Of a stretch of 64,000 nucleotides of DNA, positions 16,666-25,800 are shown in pieces. The DNA comes from Chitinophaga agrisoli (GTDB lineage Bacteria; Bacteroidota; Bacteroidia; Chitinophagales; Chitinophagaceae). The notes below the pieces were generated by a model that made no database searches, was not told the DNA's origin, and was given only the letters and a program-made list of their open reading frames with translations. Position 1 is the stretch's first letter; each line of letters starts with the position of its first letter. The stretch is from the NCBI RefSeq assembly GCF_008386695.1, contig NZ_VUOC01000002.1, positions 736,481 to 800,480 of the forward strand, in the 5' to 3' direction. Made by a program: the position numbers and the translations under genes.

Positions 16666-18639
16666 TCAAGGATGATATAAATCACTGTTATTCAGATCAA
16701 TACAATAATCCGTGATCCAGCTGCCAGCTACGTCCACGTAGAGGATATTGGGTTTATTCTTTTTGTTGATGGTACCATTGGCAATCCACTGGTTAACGGC
16801 AGGCAGCAGGTAGCGGTTGCCGCGCGCAGAGAGGTCCAGGATGGTCTCATTTTTTTTGAGGGCATTGGTCAGCAGGATCACGCCACTTACTACAGCGCCA
16901 GTCCTGTCTGGCCGGTAGCCGTTACAGATCAGCGCCGCTTCCTGGCTGTTCTGGGTAAGCTGCCAATCCAGGCGTACCAGGTCATTTTCCTTTACGCCCT
17001 CCTTCATGCCGTTGAAAAATAGTTCCTGGGCGGCCAGCAGCTTTTTTATATCATTTGTGGCAGCATATTTACGCCGGAAATTAATGAATGCCCCCGAGGC
17101 GTCTGCTATGGTATTGGAATCAATAGCGGCATCGCGGGAGGCGAAGCGCTCAAATACCACGATCACTTTACCAGCCAGTTCCTTCAGCGGCAGCTCCTGC
17201 AGTTTTTTGGCGGGGCCGCTGTGCAGGCGGGCGCCCAAACTCGCCGCAATCGTATCTGCCACCCTGGCCGGGGGCAGATCCTTATCACAGAAGTGGCTGA
17301 ACGTGAGGATCACGGTCTCCATTTTATTGGTATCCAGGAAAGCGCGTACGCCATTCAGCACATCTGCCAGCGGTTCTCCATACCCGGCGCCTACCGCGTC
17401 TTCATCGCAATCCGATTCTGCATGTTTGATGAAGAGCCTTTGCTGAAAAACACCTACCCGCAGGTCAAACATGCGGATACCATCCTGTAACTGGTCCCTG
17501 ATAGGTTGGCGCTGTGTAAGGGTATTACAGCTGTTAATGGCGTCCTTCATCTGCCCGCCGGTACCGTTAAGGATGGACATGCCTGCGTCATGCGCGCCGG
17601 GGATCACGATATCCTTAAGCGTGTACTCCGCCCTGGCGGGGTATAGCAGGTCCTGCATCCAGCTAGCGGGATCATAACCGGCAAAATAACTCAGGTAGAG
17701 GCGTTGGTCCGGACCAGTATAAGCCATAATGAAATTATTACCGTCTACCTCACACACGGCCACCGGATAAGGCGTGGCAAAATACGGGGGCAGCACTTGC
17801 GCTTTGGAAGGCGCCGCGCCGCTGGCTGCAATGGCATAATAGATCCGGTTATCATTTTTAGCCCCTTTCCAGAGAAAAAACTGGCGGTCCTCCGTTACAT
17901 GGCATAACGCCGGCGCAGCCCCGGCAGTCGCGTCCTGCAACTGGATGGCAGCACCCCAGGTCCCGTTGTGGATATTATAGTCCGCATAGTACACCTCCTG
18001 CCCTTTGTAGCCCCGCCAGCAGATACGTACATCTGTGTCCGTAAGCCTTGCCATGGCCGGATATTCCGCAGCTTTTTTATTATCGATGATCTTTAGTTCC
18101 GCTTCCTGCAGCTGGCCGTTACCCCGGGGCTCCAGCAGGGCGTATACCAGGCTGCTTTTATCATTGGCATGAGCAGCCAGCATCAGCTGGTCATGAATAT
18201 CCGTGGTGGTAAAGCCGAGGGCCAAGGACAGGCCACCGGTTAACGGGGCGGTGTATATGTTTTGCGCATCAAAGCTGGTGTCTGTATTATTGAGGATATA
18301 TTTAAGCGCGCCATCTGCTGCTATCCATAACAGGTACAGGCGATCGTTAAGCGCCTGCAGCACCGGTGCGCAATTGGTAGCTGCCTTATCCACCTGTATG
18401 CCGGCCTGCGTAAAGGCGGTATCCTGGTGTTTGCCCAGGTAACAAACGTGCACACCACCGGGATTGCCCGGATTTTTCCATGCTACAAAATAACTGTCTT
18501 TAAAACGGACGATGTCTATCGCCCGGTCTGCACTTGCTTCCTGCAGAAAGTGGATGGGCGCCGTAAAGGAAAGGTTCTGCGCATGCAGCGGCATGCGGTT
18601 ATTGGCAAGCAGGAGGAGCAAGAGTAAATAACGTCCCAT
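16666..18639 (-). CDS. Exported PI-PLC X-domain protein with N-terminal propeller-like region
   Basis: A 657-residue exported protein. The C-terminal half is a phosphatidylinositol-specific phospholipase C X domain: DIVIPGAHDAGM with His350, IRMFDLRVGVF, and the second catalytic His406 in LFIKHAESDCDE, then ILTFSHFCDKD and the strand WIANGTINKKNKPNILYVDV. These enzymes cleave phosphoinositides to cyclic inositol phosphate and diacylglycerol. The first 320 residues carry repeated units (DRLYLLWIAADGALKYI; RQFFLWKGAKNDNRIYYAI; NFIMAYTGPDQRLYLSYF) resembling a fucose-lectin-like beta-propeller, likely a binding module. A signal peptide ending PLHAQ supports export. Bacteroidota may use such enzymes on inositol lipids or GPI anchors; substrate not determined. 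Confidence 0.86.
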   Translation of the reverse strand: MGRYLLLLLLLANNRMPLHAQNLSFTAPIHFLQEASADRAIDIVRFKDSYFVAWKNPGNPGGVHVCYLGKHQDTAFTQAGIQVDKAATNCAPVLQALNDRLYLLWIAADGALKYILNNTDTSFDAQNIYTAPLTGGLSLALGFTTTDIHDQLMLAAHANDKSSLVYALLEPRGNGQLQEAELKIIDNKKAAEYPAMARLTDTDVRICWRGYKGQEVYYADYNIHNGTWGAAIQLQDATAGAAPALCHVTEDRQFFLWKGAKNDNRIYYAIAASGAAPSKAQVLPPYFATPYPVAVCEVDGNNFIMAYTGPDQRLYLSYFAGYDPASWMQDLLYPARAEYTLKDIVIPGAHDAGMSILNGTGGQMKDAINSCNTLTQRQPIRDQLQDGIRMFDLRVGVFQQRLFIKHAESDCDEDAVGAGYGEPLADVLNGVRAFLDTNKMETVILTFSHFCDKDLPPARVADTIAASLGARLHSGPAKKLQELPLKELAGKVIVVFERFASRDAAIDSNTIADASGAFINFRRKYAATNDIKKLLAAQELFFNGMKEGVKENDLVRLDWQLTQNSQEAALICNGYRPDRTGAVVSGVILLTNALKKNETILDLSARGNRYLLPAVNQWIANGTINKKNKPNILYVDVAGSWITDYCIDLNNSDLYHP

Positions 18640-18769
18640 GGGAAATTACGAATTACTAGTGAAGGACCGGACGGTTTGGCCGGCTTATTAGGTAACGTTT
18701 GCCCGCTTGTATTGTTTAAACATTTTCTCCGGCTAATGCGTTAACTATCAACATCAGTCATATACCGCT

Positions 18770-20218
18770 ATGCCCCGTTTTCTGCTACTGTTCTCCGGAG
18801 CCCTGCTCTGGTCGTATTGCCTGTTGGCCCAGGATGCGCATTACTGGTCATCCAACTACGGTCCCAGCGTGTTGTTAACGCCTGGCTCTGTGATAGCGAG
18901 TAGCCGTGATAGCGGCGTGCTGTTCTATAATCCTGCACTGCTCAGCCTTTCCAATAAGAACCGTATTGCCATCAGCTCTATTACTGCTAACATTTATCAG
19001 CTAGAGGCCATCAAGGTGACCAATGGCACCGGTGCGGGGCGTCATCTCCGCTCTACCTCCATGCGCATTGTGCCGCAGATGCTTTCCGGCAGTATTTCCC
19101 TTGGCAAAAAAGCGCCTGTGGTAATTGCCTATGCGCTCATTAACTCGCCCGGGTTCCGCTTTCTGTCGTCCCAACGCCGGGACGAGCGCTTTAATGTATT
19201 GGATGATGATTACAGCCCCGGGCCGGAATATTTTGTAGGAGATTATGTGGTGGAGAACCGGGTCAGTGAAACCACGGCACTGTTAAGCACGGGGTTTAAA
19301 CTAACGCCCAAACTTTCTGCCGGTATTTCCGTAGAGGGTCAGATACACCAGCAGCATTACAGTCAAACCAGCAACGCGCGTGCGCTGGCCAACAGCAATA
19401 TAGACAGCTCGCAATTACCGCTGGTTAGCACAAATACCTATTACCTGGCCAATTACGTGCAGGCGGGCCTGCGGTTTAAAGCCGGACTGGCCTATGATAT
19501 GGGAAGGCATCACCTGGGGTTGGTGGTATCCTCTCCCCTGGTACGCTTATGGGGCCGTGGCAGCATAGTTGCCGATGAAGAGATCAACAATTTACGCCTG
19601 GTTCCTGATGCCGATATTTTTCTGAGCCTGCTGGCCAATACACGCCAGGAAGGCCTGCGGGCCCGATGGCGGATGCCGGTCAGCATTGCCGCCGGCTATG
19701 CGCTGGACTTCCGCCGGGCGCAGCTTTACCTGGCCACTGAATATTTCTTTAGGGTAAAGGATTACGATATACTTACTCCCCGCAAGGAAGCTTTTATACG
19801 GCCGGATACCGGCATTAACAACACGGAGACCTATAGCCTGCTGCGCCTGCACGATGCCCGAAAAGCGGTAATGAATGTAGCCCTTGGCGCCAGTTACCAG
19901 CTAAAGCCATCCATTACTGCGTATGCCTCTGTAAGAACGGATATGAGCTACGCAGACCGGGCTTTGAACGCGGATGGGACCACCTCTTACAACGCCTACT
20001 GGAATAACGTACACCTGGCGCTGGGCGCTAATTTTAAACGGCAAAAATTCAATTTCCGTACAGGGTTTCTGTTATCGTACGGCCTGACACATAAATATCC
20101 GCAGGATATCAACTTTGACATGCCGGCAGAAGAGAATTTTTTACAGGGGAACCCGGTTAACACAAAAGCCCGGCGATTAGGCGCGGGCTTTATGCTATCG
20201 TACATACATAATCTTTGA
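18770..20218 (+). CDS. FadL/OmpP1-like outer-membrane protein
   Basis: Outer-membrane beta-barrel of 482 residues with signal peptide MPRFLLLFSGALLWSYCLLA cut before QDAHYW. The NYGPSVLLTPGSVIASSRD segment followed by VLFYNPALLSL resembles the start of OMPP1/FadL-type hydrophobic-compound channels, and the rest is a series of amphipathic strands with aromatic ends (FRTGFLLSYGL; LGAGFMLSYIHNL). It is divergent from the PI-PLC gene, with 130 bases between, and may share its control region. A role in lipid uptake would fit a phospholipase neighbour, but this is speculation. Confidence 0.75.
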   Translation: MPRFLLLFSGALLWSYCLLAQDAHYWSSNYGPSVLLTPGSVIASSRDSGVLFYNPALLSLSNKNRIAISSITANIYQLEAIKVTNGTGAGRHLRSTSMRIVPQMLSGSISLGKKAPVVIAYALINSPGFRFLSSQRRDERFNVLDDDYSPGPEYFVGDYVVENRVSETTALLSTGFKLTPKLSAGISVEGQIHQQHYSQTSNARALANSNIDSSQLPLVSTNTYYLANYVQAGLRFKAGLAYDMGRHHLGLVVSSPLVRLWGRGSIVADEEINNLRLVPDADIFLSLLANTRQEGLRARWRMPVSIAAGYALDFRRAQLYLATEYFFRVKDYDILTPRKEAFIRPDTGINNTETYSLLRLHDARKAVMNVALGASYQLKPSITAYASVRTDMSYADRALNADGTTSYNAYWNNVHLALGANFKRQKFNFRTGFLLSYGLTHKYPQDINFDMPAEENFLQGNPVNTKARRLGAGFMLSYIHNL

Positions 20219-20223
20219 TGAGA

Positions 20224-20736
20224 TCAGCCGTTGTGGTTATCAGGGGAAGGAGATAACGCTTTCAGCATCCAGTTATCGCATGCAAAATGGCCGGTATTAC
20301 CCATGGGGCCATCCAAATAAGTAAAGCCAAAATGTTCATACAGCCGGCGCGCCTGCGCCAGCTCCGGCATCGTTTCCAGGTAACAATGCGTGTAACTATT
20401 CGCGCTTGCGAAAGCCAGGCATTTATCAATAAGTGTACGCGCCAGCCCCCTGCCACGGAAAGCAGGCGAGAGATACATTTTCTGCAGCTCACAGATATTT
20501 TCTTCCCCGCCATCCAGCGGATGGATACCGGCGCCACCGGCAATTTCCCCATCTACCAGCGCCACAAAATATTCTGCGCGCGGAATATCAAACAAGGCAT
20601 ACAAATCATCCGTGGTAGGATCTGTGAATACGGTGCCGGGTTTATCTAGCTTATGCTCCGCCAGTGCGGCGCGGACAATGATGGCCAGGGCTTTGTTATC
20701 TTCCGGCTGAATACGCCGTATCGTTATTGCTGACAT
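20224..20736 (-). CDS. GNAT family N-acetyltransferase
   Basis: A 170-residue acetyl-CoA dependent N-acyltransferase. Starting at ATG 20736 gives MSAITIRRIQPEDNKAL, the normal GNAT opening; the longer reading frame to 20904 overlaps the divergent MFS gene and has no family similarity in its extra part. The acetyl-CoA binding motif A is ELQKMYLSPAFRGRGLARTL (Q/RxxGxG/A type). Next comes CYLETMPELAQARRLYEHFG with the typical aromatic glycine, and FTYLDGPMGNTGHFACDNWM at the end, as in phosphinothricin- and YhhY-like families. Substrate unknown. Confidence 0.88.
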   Translation of the reverse strand: MSAITIRRIQPEDNKALAIIVRAALAEHKLDKPGTVFTDPTTDDLYALFDIPRAEYFVALVDGEIAGGAGIHPLDGGEENICELQKMYLSPAFRGRGLARTLIDKCLAFASANSYTHCYLETMPELAQARRLYEHFGFTYLDGPMGNTGHFACDNWMLKALSPSPDNHNG

Positions 20737-20813
20737 AGTGATGCGCTTGTTTAAGAGCAGCAAAAATAAGCAATTGGTATAATCATTGTCGCGGTAATCC
20801 GCATACCTGGTAT

Positions 20814-22286
20814 ATGAATTTGCGGCCCAAAGCAAGCTTAACGGAGCAGGAAGTACAGACCGGTTTAAAGCTGGTAATAGGCGACGGTCTTGCGGCGGAA
20901 GCAATGACCACGCTTACAGGGGGCGCTTTCCTGGTAGCCATGGCCCTGTTATTAGGCGCATCCAATTTTCAGATCGGTTTGCTGGCCGGTATGCCTACGT
21001 TCACCAATCTTTTTCAGCTGCTATCCATATGGCTGGTACGGCGTTACAACAACCGCCGGGCAATAGCGGTATTATGCGCTTTGCTGGCCCGTATACCGTT
21101 GTTAGTAGTAGGCCTGCTGGTATGGACGCTGGGGTTCAACACCTCTGTTGCCGCTGTTATCTTTTTCCTGTTCTTCTACTATTTCTTTGGTTCCGTTGCC
21201 GGGCCCAGCTGGAATTCATGGATCAAGGACCTGGTGCCGGAACGATCCATGGGCGCATATTTTTCCCGCAGAGGCAGTTATACGCAAACATTGAATGTGG
21301 TGCTCAGCTTTACCGCTGCCCTGCTGGTAGATTATGTGAAGAAACATTACCCTGCATATGAGCTCACCACCTATGCCATCCTGTTCATGGGGGGCGGCGC
21401 GATGGGCATTGCCGGCGGCTTTATACTGGCTGTGGCGCCGGAACCTGCATCCTTCCTGGACCGCGAAAACATGTTCCGGCTGTTGAGCCGGCCATTACGG
21501 AATAAGAATTTCCGCCAGCTGCTGATCTTTAACTCCGCCTGGGTATTTGCGTTGAATATTGCGACTCCTTTCTTTACGGTGTTTATGATGAAGGGGCTTG
21601 GGCTATCGCTGTCGTATATCATCGGGCTTACCATTCTGAGCCAGCTGTCCAGCATACTCACCATCCGGATCTGGGGCATTTTTGCAGACCGTTACAGTAA
21701 CAAAACGATCATTGCCATCAGTGCTCCGTTCTACATTACCTGTATTGTGGCGTGGTGTTTTGTAGGGATTTATTCCCAGTTGTATGCCAACCTGATCCTG
21801 TTGGCAGCCATCCACATTGTAACCGGTATTTCCACCGCCGGCGTAAACCTGTCCCTCACCAATATTGGACTAAAACTAGCCCCGCGTGAAGACGCTATTG
21901 TATACCTTTCCGCCAACAACATTATCACCGCGTTCTTCTCTTCTATTGCGCCACTGATAGGCGGCGTGCTGGCAGACATCTTTACGCAGCGCCACCTGGT
22001 CATAGACGCCACCTGGACCAGCCCGCGCGTACACCGGACCTTACACCTGGTAGCCTTGCATGACTGGAATTTCCTGTTCCTGTTGGGCGCTATACTGGCT
22101 CTAATAGCGCTGGACCTGCTAGGCTGGGTACGTGAAACCGGAGAAGTTAAAAAAGATGTGGTGGTAAGGATCATGCGCAGCAGCATTAAAAACAACCTAA
22201 AAGACGCTTTTATCATCGGTCATCTGATCACCTGGCGGTCTCAATTCCTGGATATGCTGCGTAAAAAATCTGCTGAGCGCGAATAG
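20814..22286 (+). CDS. MFS transporter
   Basis: A 490-residue inner-membrane transporter with about twelve hydrophobic segments in two halves. Visible helices include FLVAMALLLGASNFQIGLLA (about 45-65), IAVLCALLARIPLLVVGLLV, AVIFFLFFYYFFGSVAGPSW and a second half starting near FRQLLIFNSAWVFALNIATP (about 228). The signature between helices 2 and 3 is weak (VRRYNNRRAI). The C-terminal about 55 residues are cytoplasmic and basic. Such MFS proteins in Bacteroidota are annotated only as generic permeases; no substrate can be assigned. It is divergent from the GNAT gene with 77 bases between. Confidence 0.88.
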   Translation: MNLRPKASLTEQEVQTGLKLVIGDGLAAEAMTTLTGGAFLVAMALLLGASNFQIGLLAGMPTFTNLFQLLSIWLVRRYNNRRAIAVLCALLARIPLLVVGLLVWTLGFNTSVAAVIFFLFFYYFFGSVAGPSWNSWIKDLVPERSMGAYFSRRGSYTQTLNVVLSFTAALLVDYVKKHYPAYELTTYAILFMGGGAMGIAGGFILAVAPEPASFLDRENMFRLLSRPLRNKNFRQLLIFNSAWVFALNIATPFFTVFMMKGLGLSLSYIIGLTILSQLSSILTIRIWGIFADRYSNKTIIAISAPFYITCIVAWCFVGIYSQLYANLILLAAIHIVTGISTAGVNLSLTNIGLKLAPREDAIVYLSANNIITAFFSSIAPLIGGVLADIFTQRHLVIDATWTSPRVHRTLHLVALHDWNFLFLLGAILALIALDLLGWVRETGEVKKDVVVRIMRSSIKNNLKDAFIIGHLITWRSQFLDMLRKKSAERE

Positions 22287-22306
22287 GGAGATCCGCAGGA
22301 ACCACC

Positions 22307-22648
22307 CTATTTCTTTTTAGAAGATCTGGCGGAGGGGTTGAAATCCAGGGCCAGCTGCACCCAATATTGCAACTGTTTTTTTGTGGTAAGCACTGATTCA
22401 TCTATGAACACATAACCTGTCATCACCTTACCGTTATGTACCATGGGCATACATCCTTCTTTTTCCAGGGCATCCTCAAAAACAGCGGGGTCCAGACGCA
22501 CCATGATACTATCCTTTTTAACGCCTACGCAGATCTTATCATGTACCATAAAGGTGAGGCCACTGAACATCTTTTTTTCTTCTACTGGCTGTCCGGCGGC
22601 GGCGATGAGCTCCCGCACCCGGTTTGCCAATTGTTCATTAACAGGCAT
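22307..22648 (-). CDS. TfoX/Sxy N-terminal-domain protein
   Basis: A small soluble protein (113 residues) containing only the TfoX/Sxy N-terminal domain: EKKMFSGLTFMVHDKICVGV near 24-43, MVRLDPAVFEDAL, and GYVFIDESVLTTKKQLQYWV at about 78-97. In Haemophilus and Escherichia the full protein activates competence genes with CRP; stand-alone N-terminal versions are widespread and of unknown role. Basic Lys-rich tail (ARSSKKK). Convergent with the MFS gene, 20 bases apart. Confidence 0.88.
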   Translation of the reverse strand: MPVNEQLANRVRELIAAAGQPVEEKKMFSGLTFMVHDKICVGVKKDSIMVRLDPAVFEDALEKEGCMPMVHNGKVMTGYVFIDESVLTTKKQLQYWVQLALDFNPSARSSKKK

Positions 22649-22718
22649 GTGTTATAATTTTTCGGATTGTTGGCTTCGACGATTAGCCGTGCATTACCAA
22701 AGATACTATAATGGGCAT

Positions 22719-22747
22719 AAAAAAACCCGGGAACAGATGCTCCCGGG
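22719..22747 (-). terminator. Terminator of the beta-helix protein gene
   Basis: A perfect 7-bp stem TCCCGGG/CCCGGGA (22747-22741 with 22732-22726) with an 8-base loop, followed on the minus strand by seven T residues, 85 bases downstream of the large minus-strand gene. Confidence 0.85.
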
Positions 22748-22831
22748 GTATTCCTTTTAATGTGCGCATGAATCATTTATTCATCGCTTTGTAACACATA
22801 ACCAGAAATGGCTGCCGTGTTACTTCATTGT

Positions 22832-25800
22832 TCATTGTACTATCACCTTCTTTACAGTGCGTTTACCGGTAGTATCTGTTAGTTCCAGCAGATAATAACC
22901 AGGCGTCAGTTTTTTATTTAAAGGCAGTGACACGGCGCCATTGCCATTGGCTGTATTGATCGTGGTGGACATTACCGGCCGGTTCAGCGCATTGAACAAC
23001 AGCACGCGGTACCTGCCCGCCTGATGAGCAGCGCCATTGAACTGCAGGTTCAGCTGGGTACCGGTTACCGGGTTGGGATATACCGTAAGCTCCTGCACGG
23101 CGCCTGACTGGCTTATGAAATTAAGGTAGTTAATATTAAAGCCATCCGTATCCATCACTATGCGCAGGGTTTTGCGGCCAGTACCCAGGCTGGGCGTAGT
23201 TACGCTGACTGTTTGGTAAGTTTGCCAATCGCCGGTAGCAGGCACATTCACCGGACCGGATATATTTACGCCGTCCAGCTCCACATGCAGTTGTTTGCCA
23301 GTGTAGGGCGACGCAAGGCGTAACTGCAGTGTGTATACGCCAGGCGTGTTGATGTTCACGGTGTATTTGATCCATTCGCCGCCGGCAATATAACCTACGT
23401 CATACCCACCTTCGGCACAAGGCTCTACATCTACCCCTTCTGTGGGACGATAGCCTCCGCTGTTCACAGCATCTGCATCCGCATAGGCAAGAGCCGGGCC
23501 GCCATCATCATATAACTCTGCTTCTATAATGCCGGGGATAGCCGCTGCAATGCCATTATGAGGCGTATTGCCACTGGCGGTAACCGTATCCGCACAGATG
23601 GCGGTTTTACCACCATCTACCGTGGTAACGGTGATCACCGCCTGCCCGGTTGCCAGCGCGGTTACCAGTCCGTTAGAATCCACTTTGGCAATAGCCGGAT
23701 TGCTGGAGCTCCAGATCATGGTTTTGATAGTAGCATTAACAGGAAGGATGGTAGCGGTAAGCTTATGCGAGATCCCTGTTTTCAGGATCCTGGAGGTAGT
23801 GTCCAGGGTTACGCTGGCCACATTTACCCTGCCAAATACATAGAACTCATGGATGGACCAATAGTTGCCTTTGGAACCCGTTTGTACGATACGGATATAA
23901 CGGCCTACGGTTTCCGGGAAAGTGATCAGGGTCATACCGGTGGTACCTGCGCCACTGGCCACGGGGTTGCCCCAGTTCACGCCATCCGCAGATACATAGG
24001 CATTATAACCTGCCGGGGAATCGTCGCGGCTTTGGGTACAATCCAGCACCACGGCACGCACCGTATTCATCGTTTTCATATCCACGGTGAAGGTTTGCCC
24101 GTTGGTTTGAGAGCCTTGCGTATCCCAGCGGGTGCTGGCCGTGCTATCCAGCGCATTGCGCGCACTGCCGTTGTTTACGGAAGCGGTGGCCGTCCAGCCA
24201 TGGCGATCCATAGCGCCCGCTATCGATACGCCCCATACATTGCCCAGGTTATTCTTAAAAAGGGCAGCGCGGGCCGGTACAATACCATTACTGTCAATAA
24301 TGCTGGACTGGGCAGAAAAACGTGGTTCGGCGCCGGCATTCAATATTGTTCCAATTGACCACACCGCGGTGTTATGGATGCTTAGCGCACCAGCTTTCAG
24401 CCAACCAAACCTTAACTGGCCAGGCTGTACGAAATTTCCGGACTGCAGGTTCAATGCGCCGGCGCCGTTCAGTTCCACGCTCTTACCGGGATTACCCCAG
24501 AAATCAGCATTATATAGATTGACGGATGAAGTAAAAGTGGAGGTAGTTTCCAGGTATTTATTAGTGCTATCACCCAGGGCTACAATCTGGGAGTTGATGA
24601 GATCAAACCCACCGGAGCCCATTCCCTGGAAGCTGATACCGATACGGGAGCCATCAATACCGGAGCCCAGGCTAATGCCGGAAGGACCGCCCGCGCCATC
24701 TTTCTGATAGATGATACCGCGGTTAGCGCCGTATACGAAATTATTATACAGTATTTCGCCGGTACAGTTACCCAGCACCAGGAAGTCGAGATTGTTATAT
24801 TGATAGTCGTATACATTGGAGTTATCACCGGTAGGCGAGTTAGGCCAACTGCCCCATTTAGACTCTGCCCCTGCTGCGTATACACTGGTATTAAACTGGG
24901 TATTGGACACCTGCCCATTGGCAGCGCCTCCGCCCACACGCACACCGTTTTTGAATACATGCCCGGCAAGGCCGTCTACATAGTGGTTATCGCATTTATT
25001 TGTGAACAGGTCTACCCCATTATAGGTAGCTCGCAGGCCTACATTTACGATATAGATATCGCTGCCGGTACCTTGAATGGCATAGGGATACGCGGGTACA
25101 TTGGGTATATTGGCAGATACCTGCTCCGGGTAGTTGATGGTAACCGCCCGCAGTCCGCTGGCCTGCGCCATTTTAATAAACGGCACGCCGGAGGGATTAT
25201 TCTTGTCCGCATACGGCTCCAAGATGGAACCTTGTCCCATAGGCGCCGCCAGGTTATCTGTAGCGCCCTTTAACTCTACGCCACGGGGAATGCTCAGGTG
25301 CCCTGTGAATTTATATTTACCCGGTGGCAGGAACACGATACCGCCGCCGTCTGCAGACGCCTGATTCAAGGCATTCTGCACAGCCGTGGTGTTGTCTGTA
25401 ACCCCGTCATTTTTTGCATTAAAAGGAGCCGCCGTGGCCAGGTACATTACCTTCCTGGAGGGCTGTTGCGCTCTGGCAACAATCGTCGGCACGGCAGGCA
25501 GCTTAGTCAGCGCCAACGGCGTATGATCGATGGCACTCTGATAAGGGGAATTGTTCTGGATATTGGCGGTATTCTTAAAGCGGTTACCGGTGATGATACC
25601 GCGGGATTTATCGCCCAGGGTGATCTGGGGCGCATTATTATTGAAGTCACAGTCGGAAGCCATAAGGGTACCGCCGTTTATATTCACCTTACCACCAGTG
25701 ATGGTACACTGCTGTACGATCACGCGGGCCAGGGAGGAAGGATCCGTACTGATAGCGTTGGAAGAGCCGCCGATACTACAGGTATGCAGCTGCAGCGCGC

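Noticed and set aside
20737-20904. 56-residue N-terminal extension of the GNAT protein
   Set aside because: It overlaps the divergent MFS gene start, and the family similarity begins exactly at ATG 20736.
23558-24358. 266-codon plus-strand frame antisense to the beta-helix gene
   Set aside because: Lies wholly inside a well-supported secreted protein gene on the other strand, with low-complexity translation and no family features.
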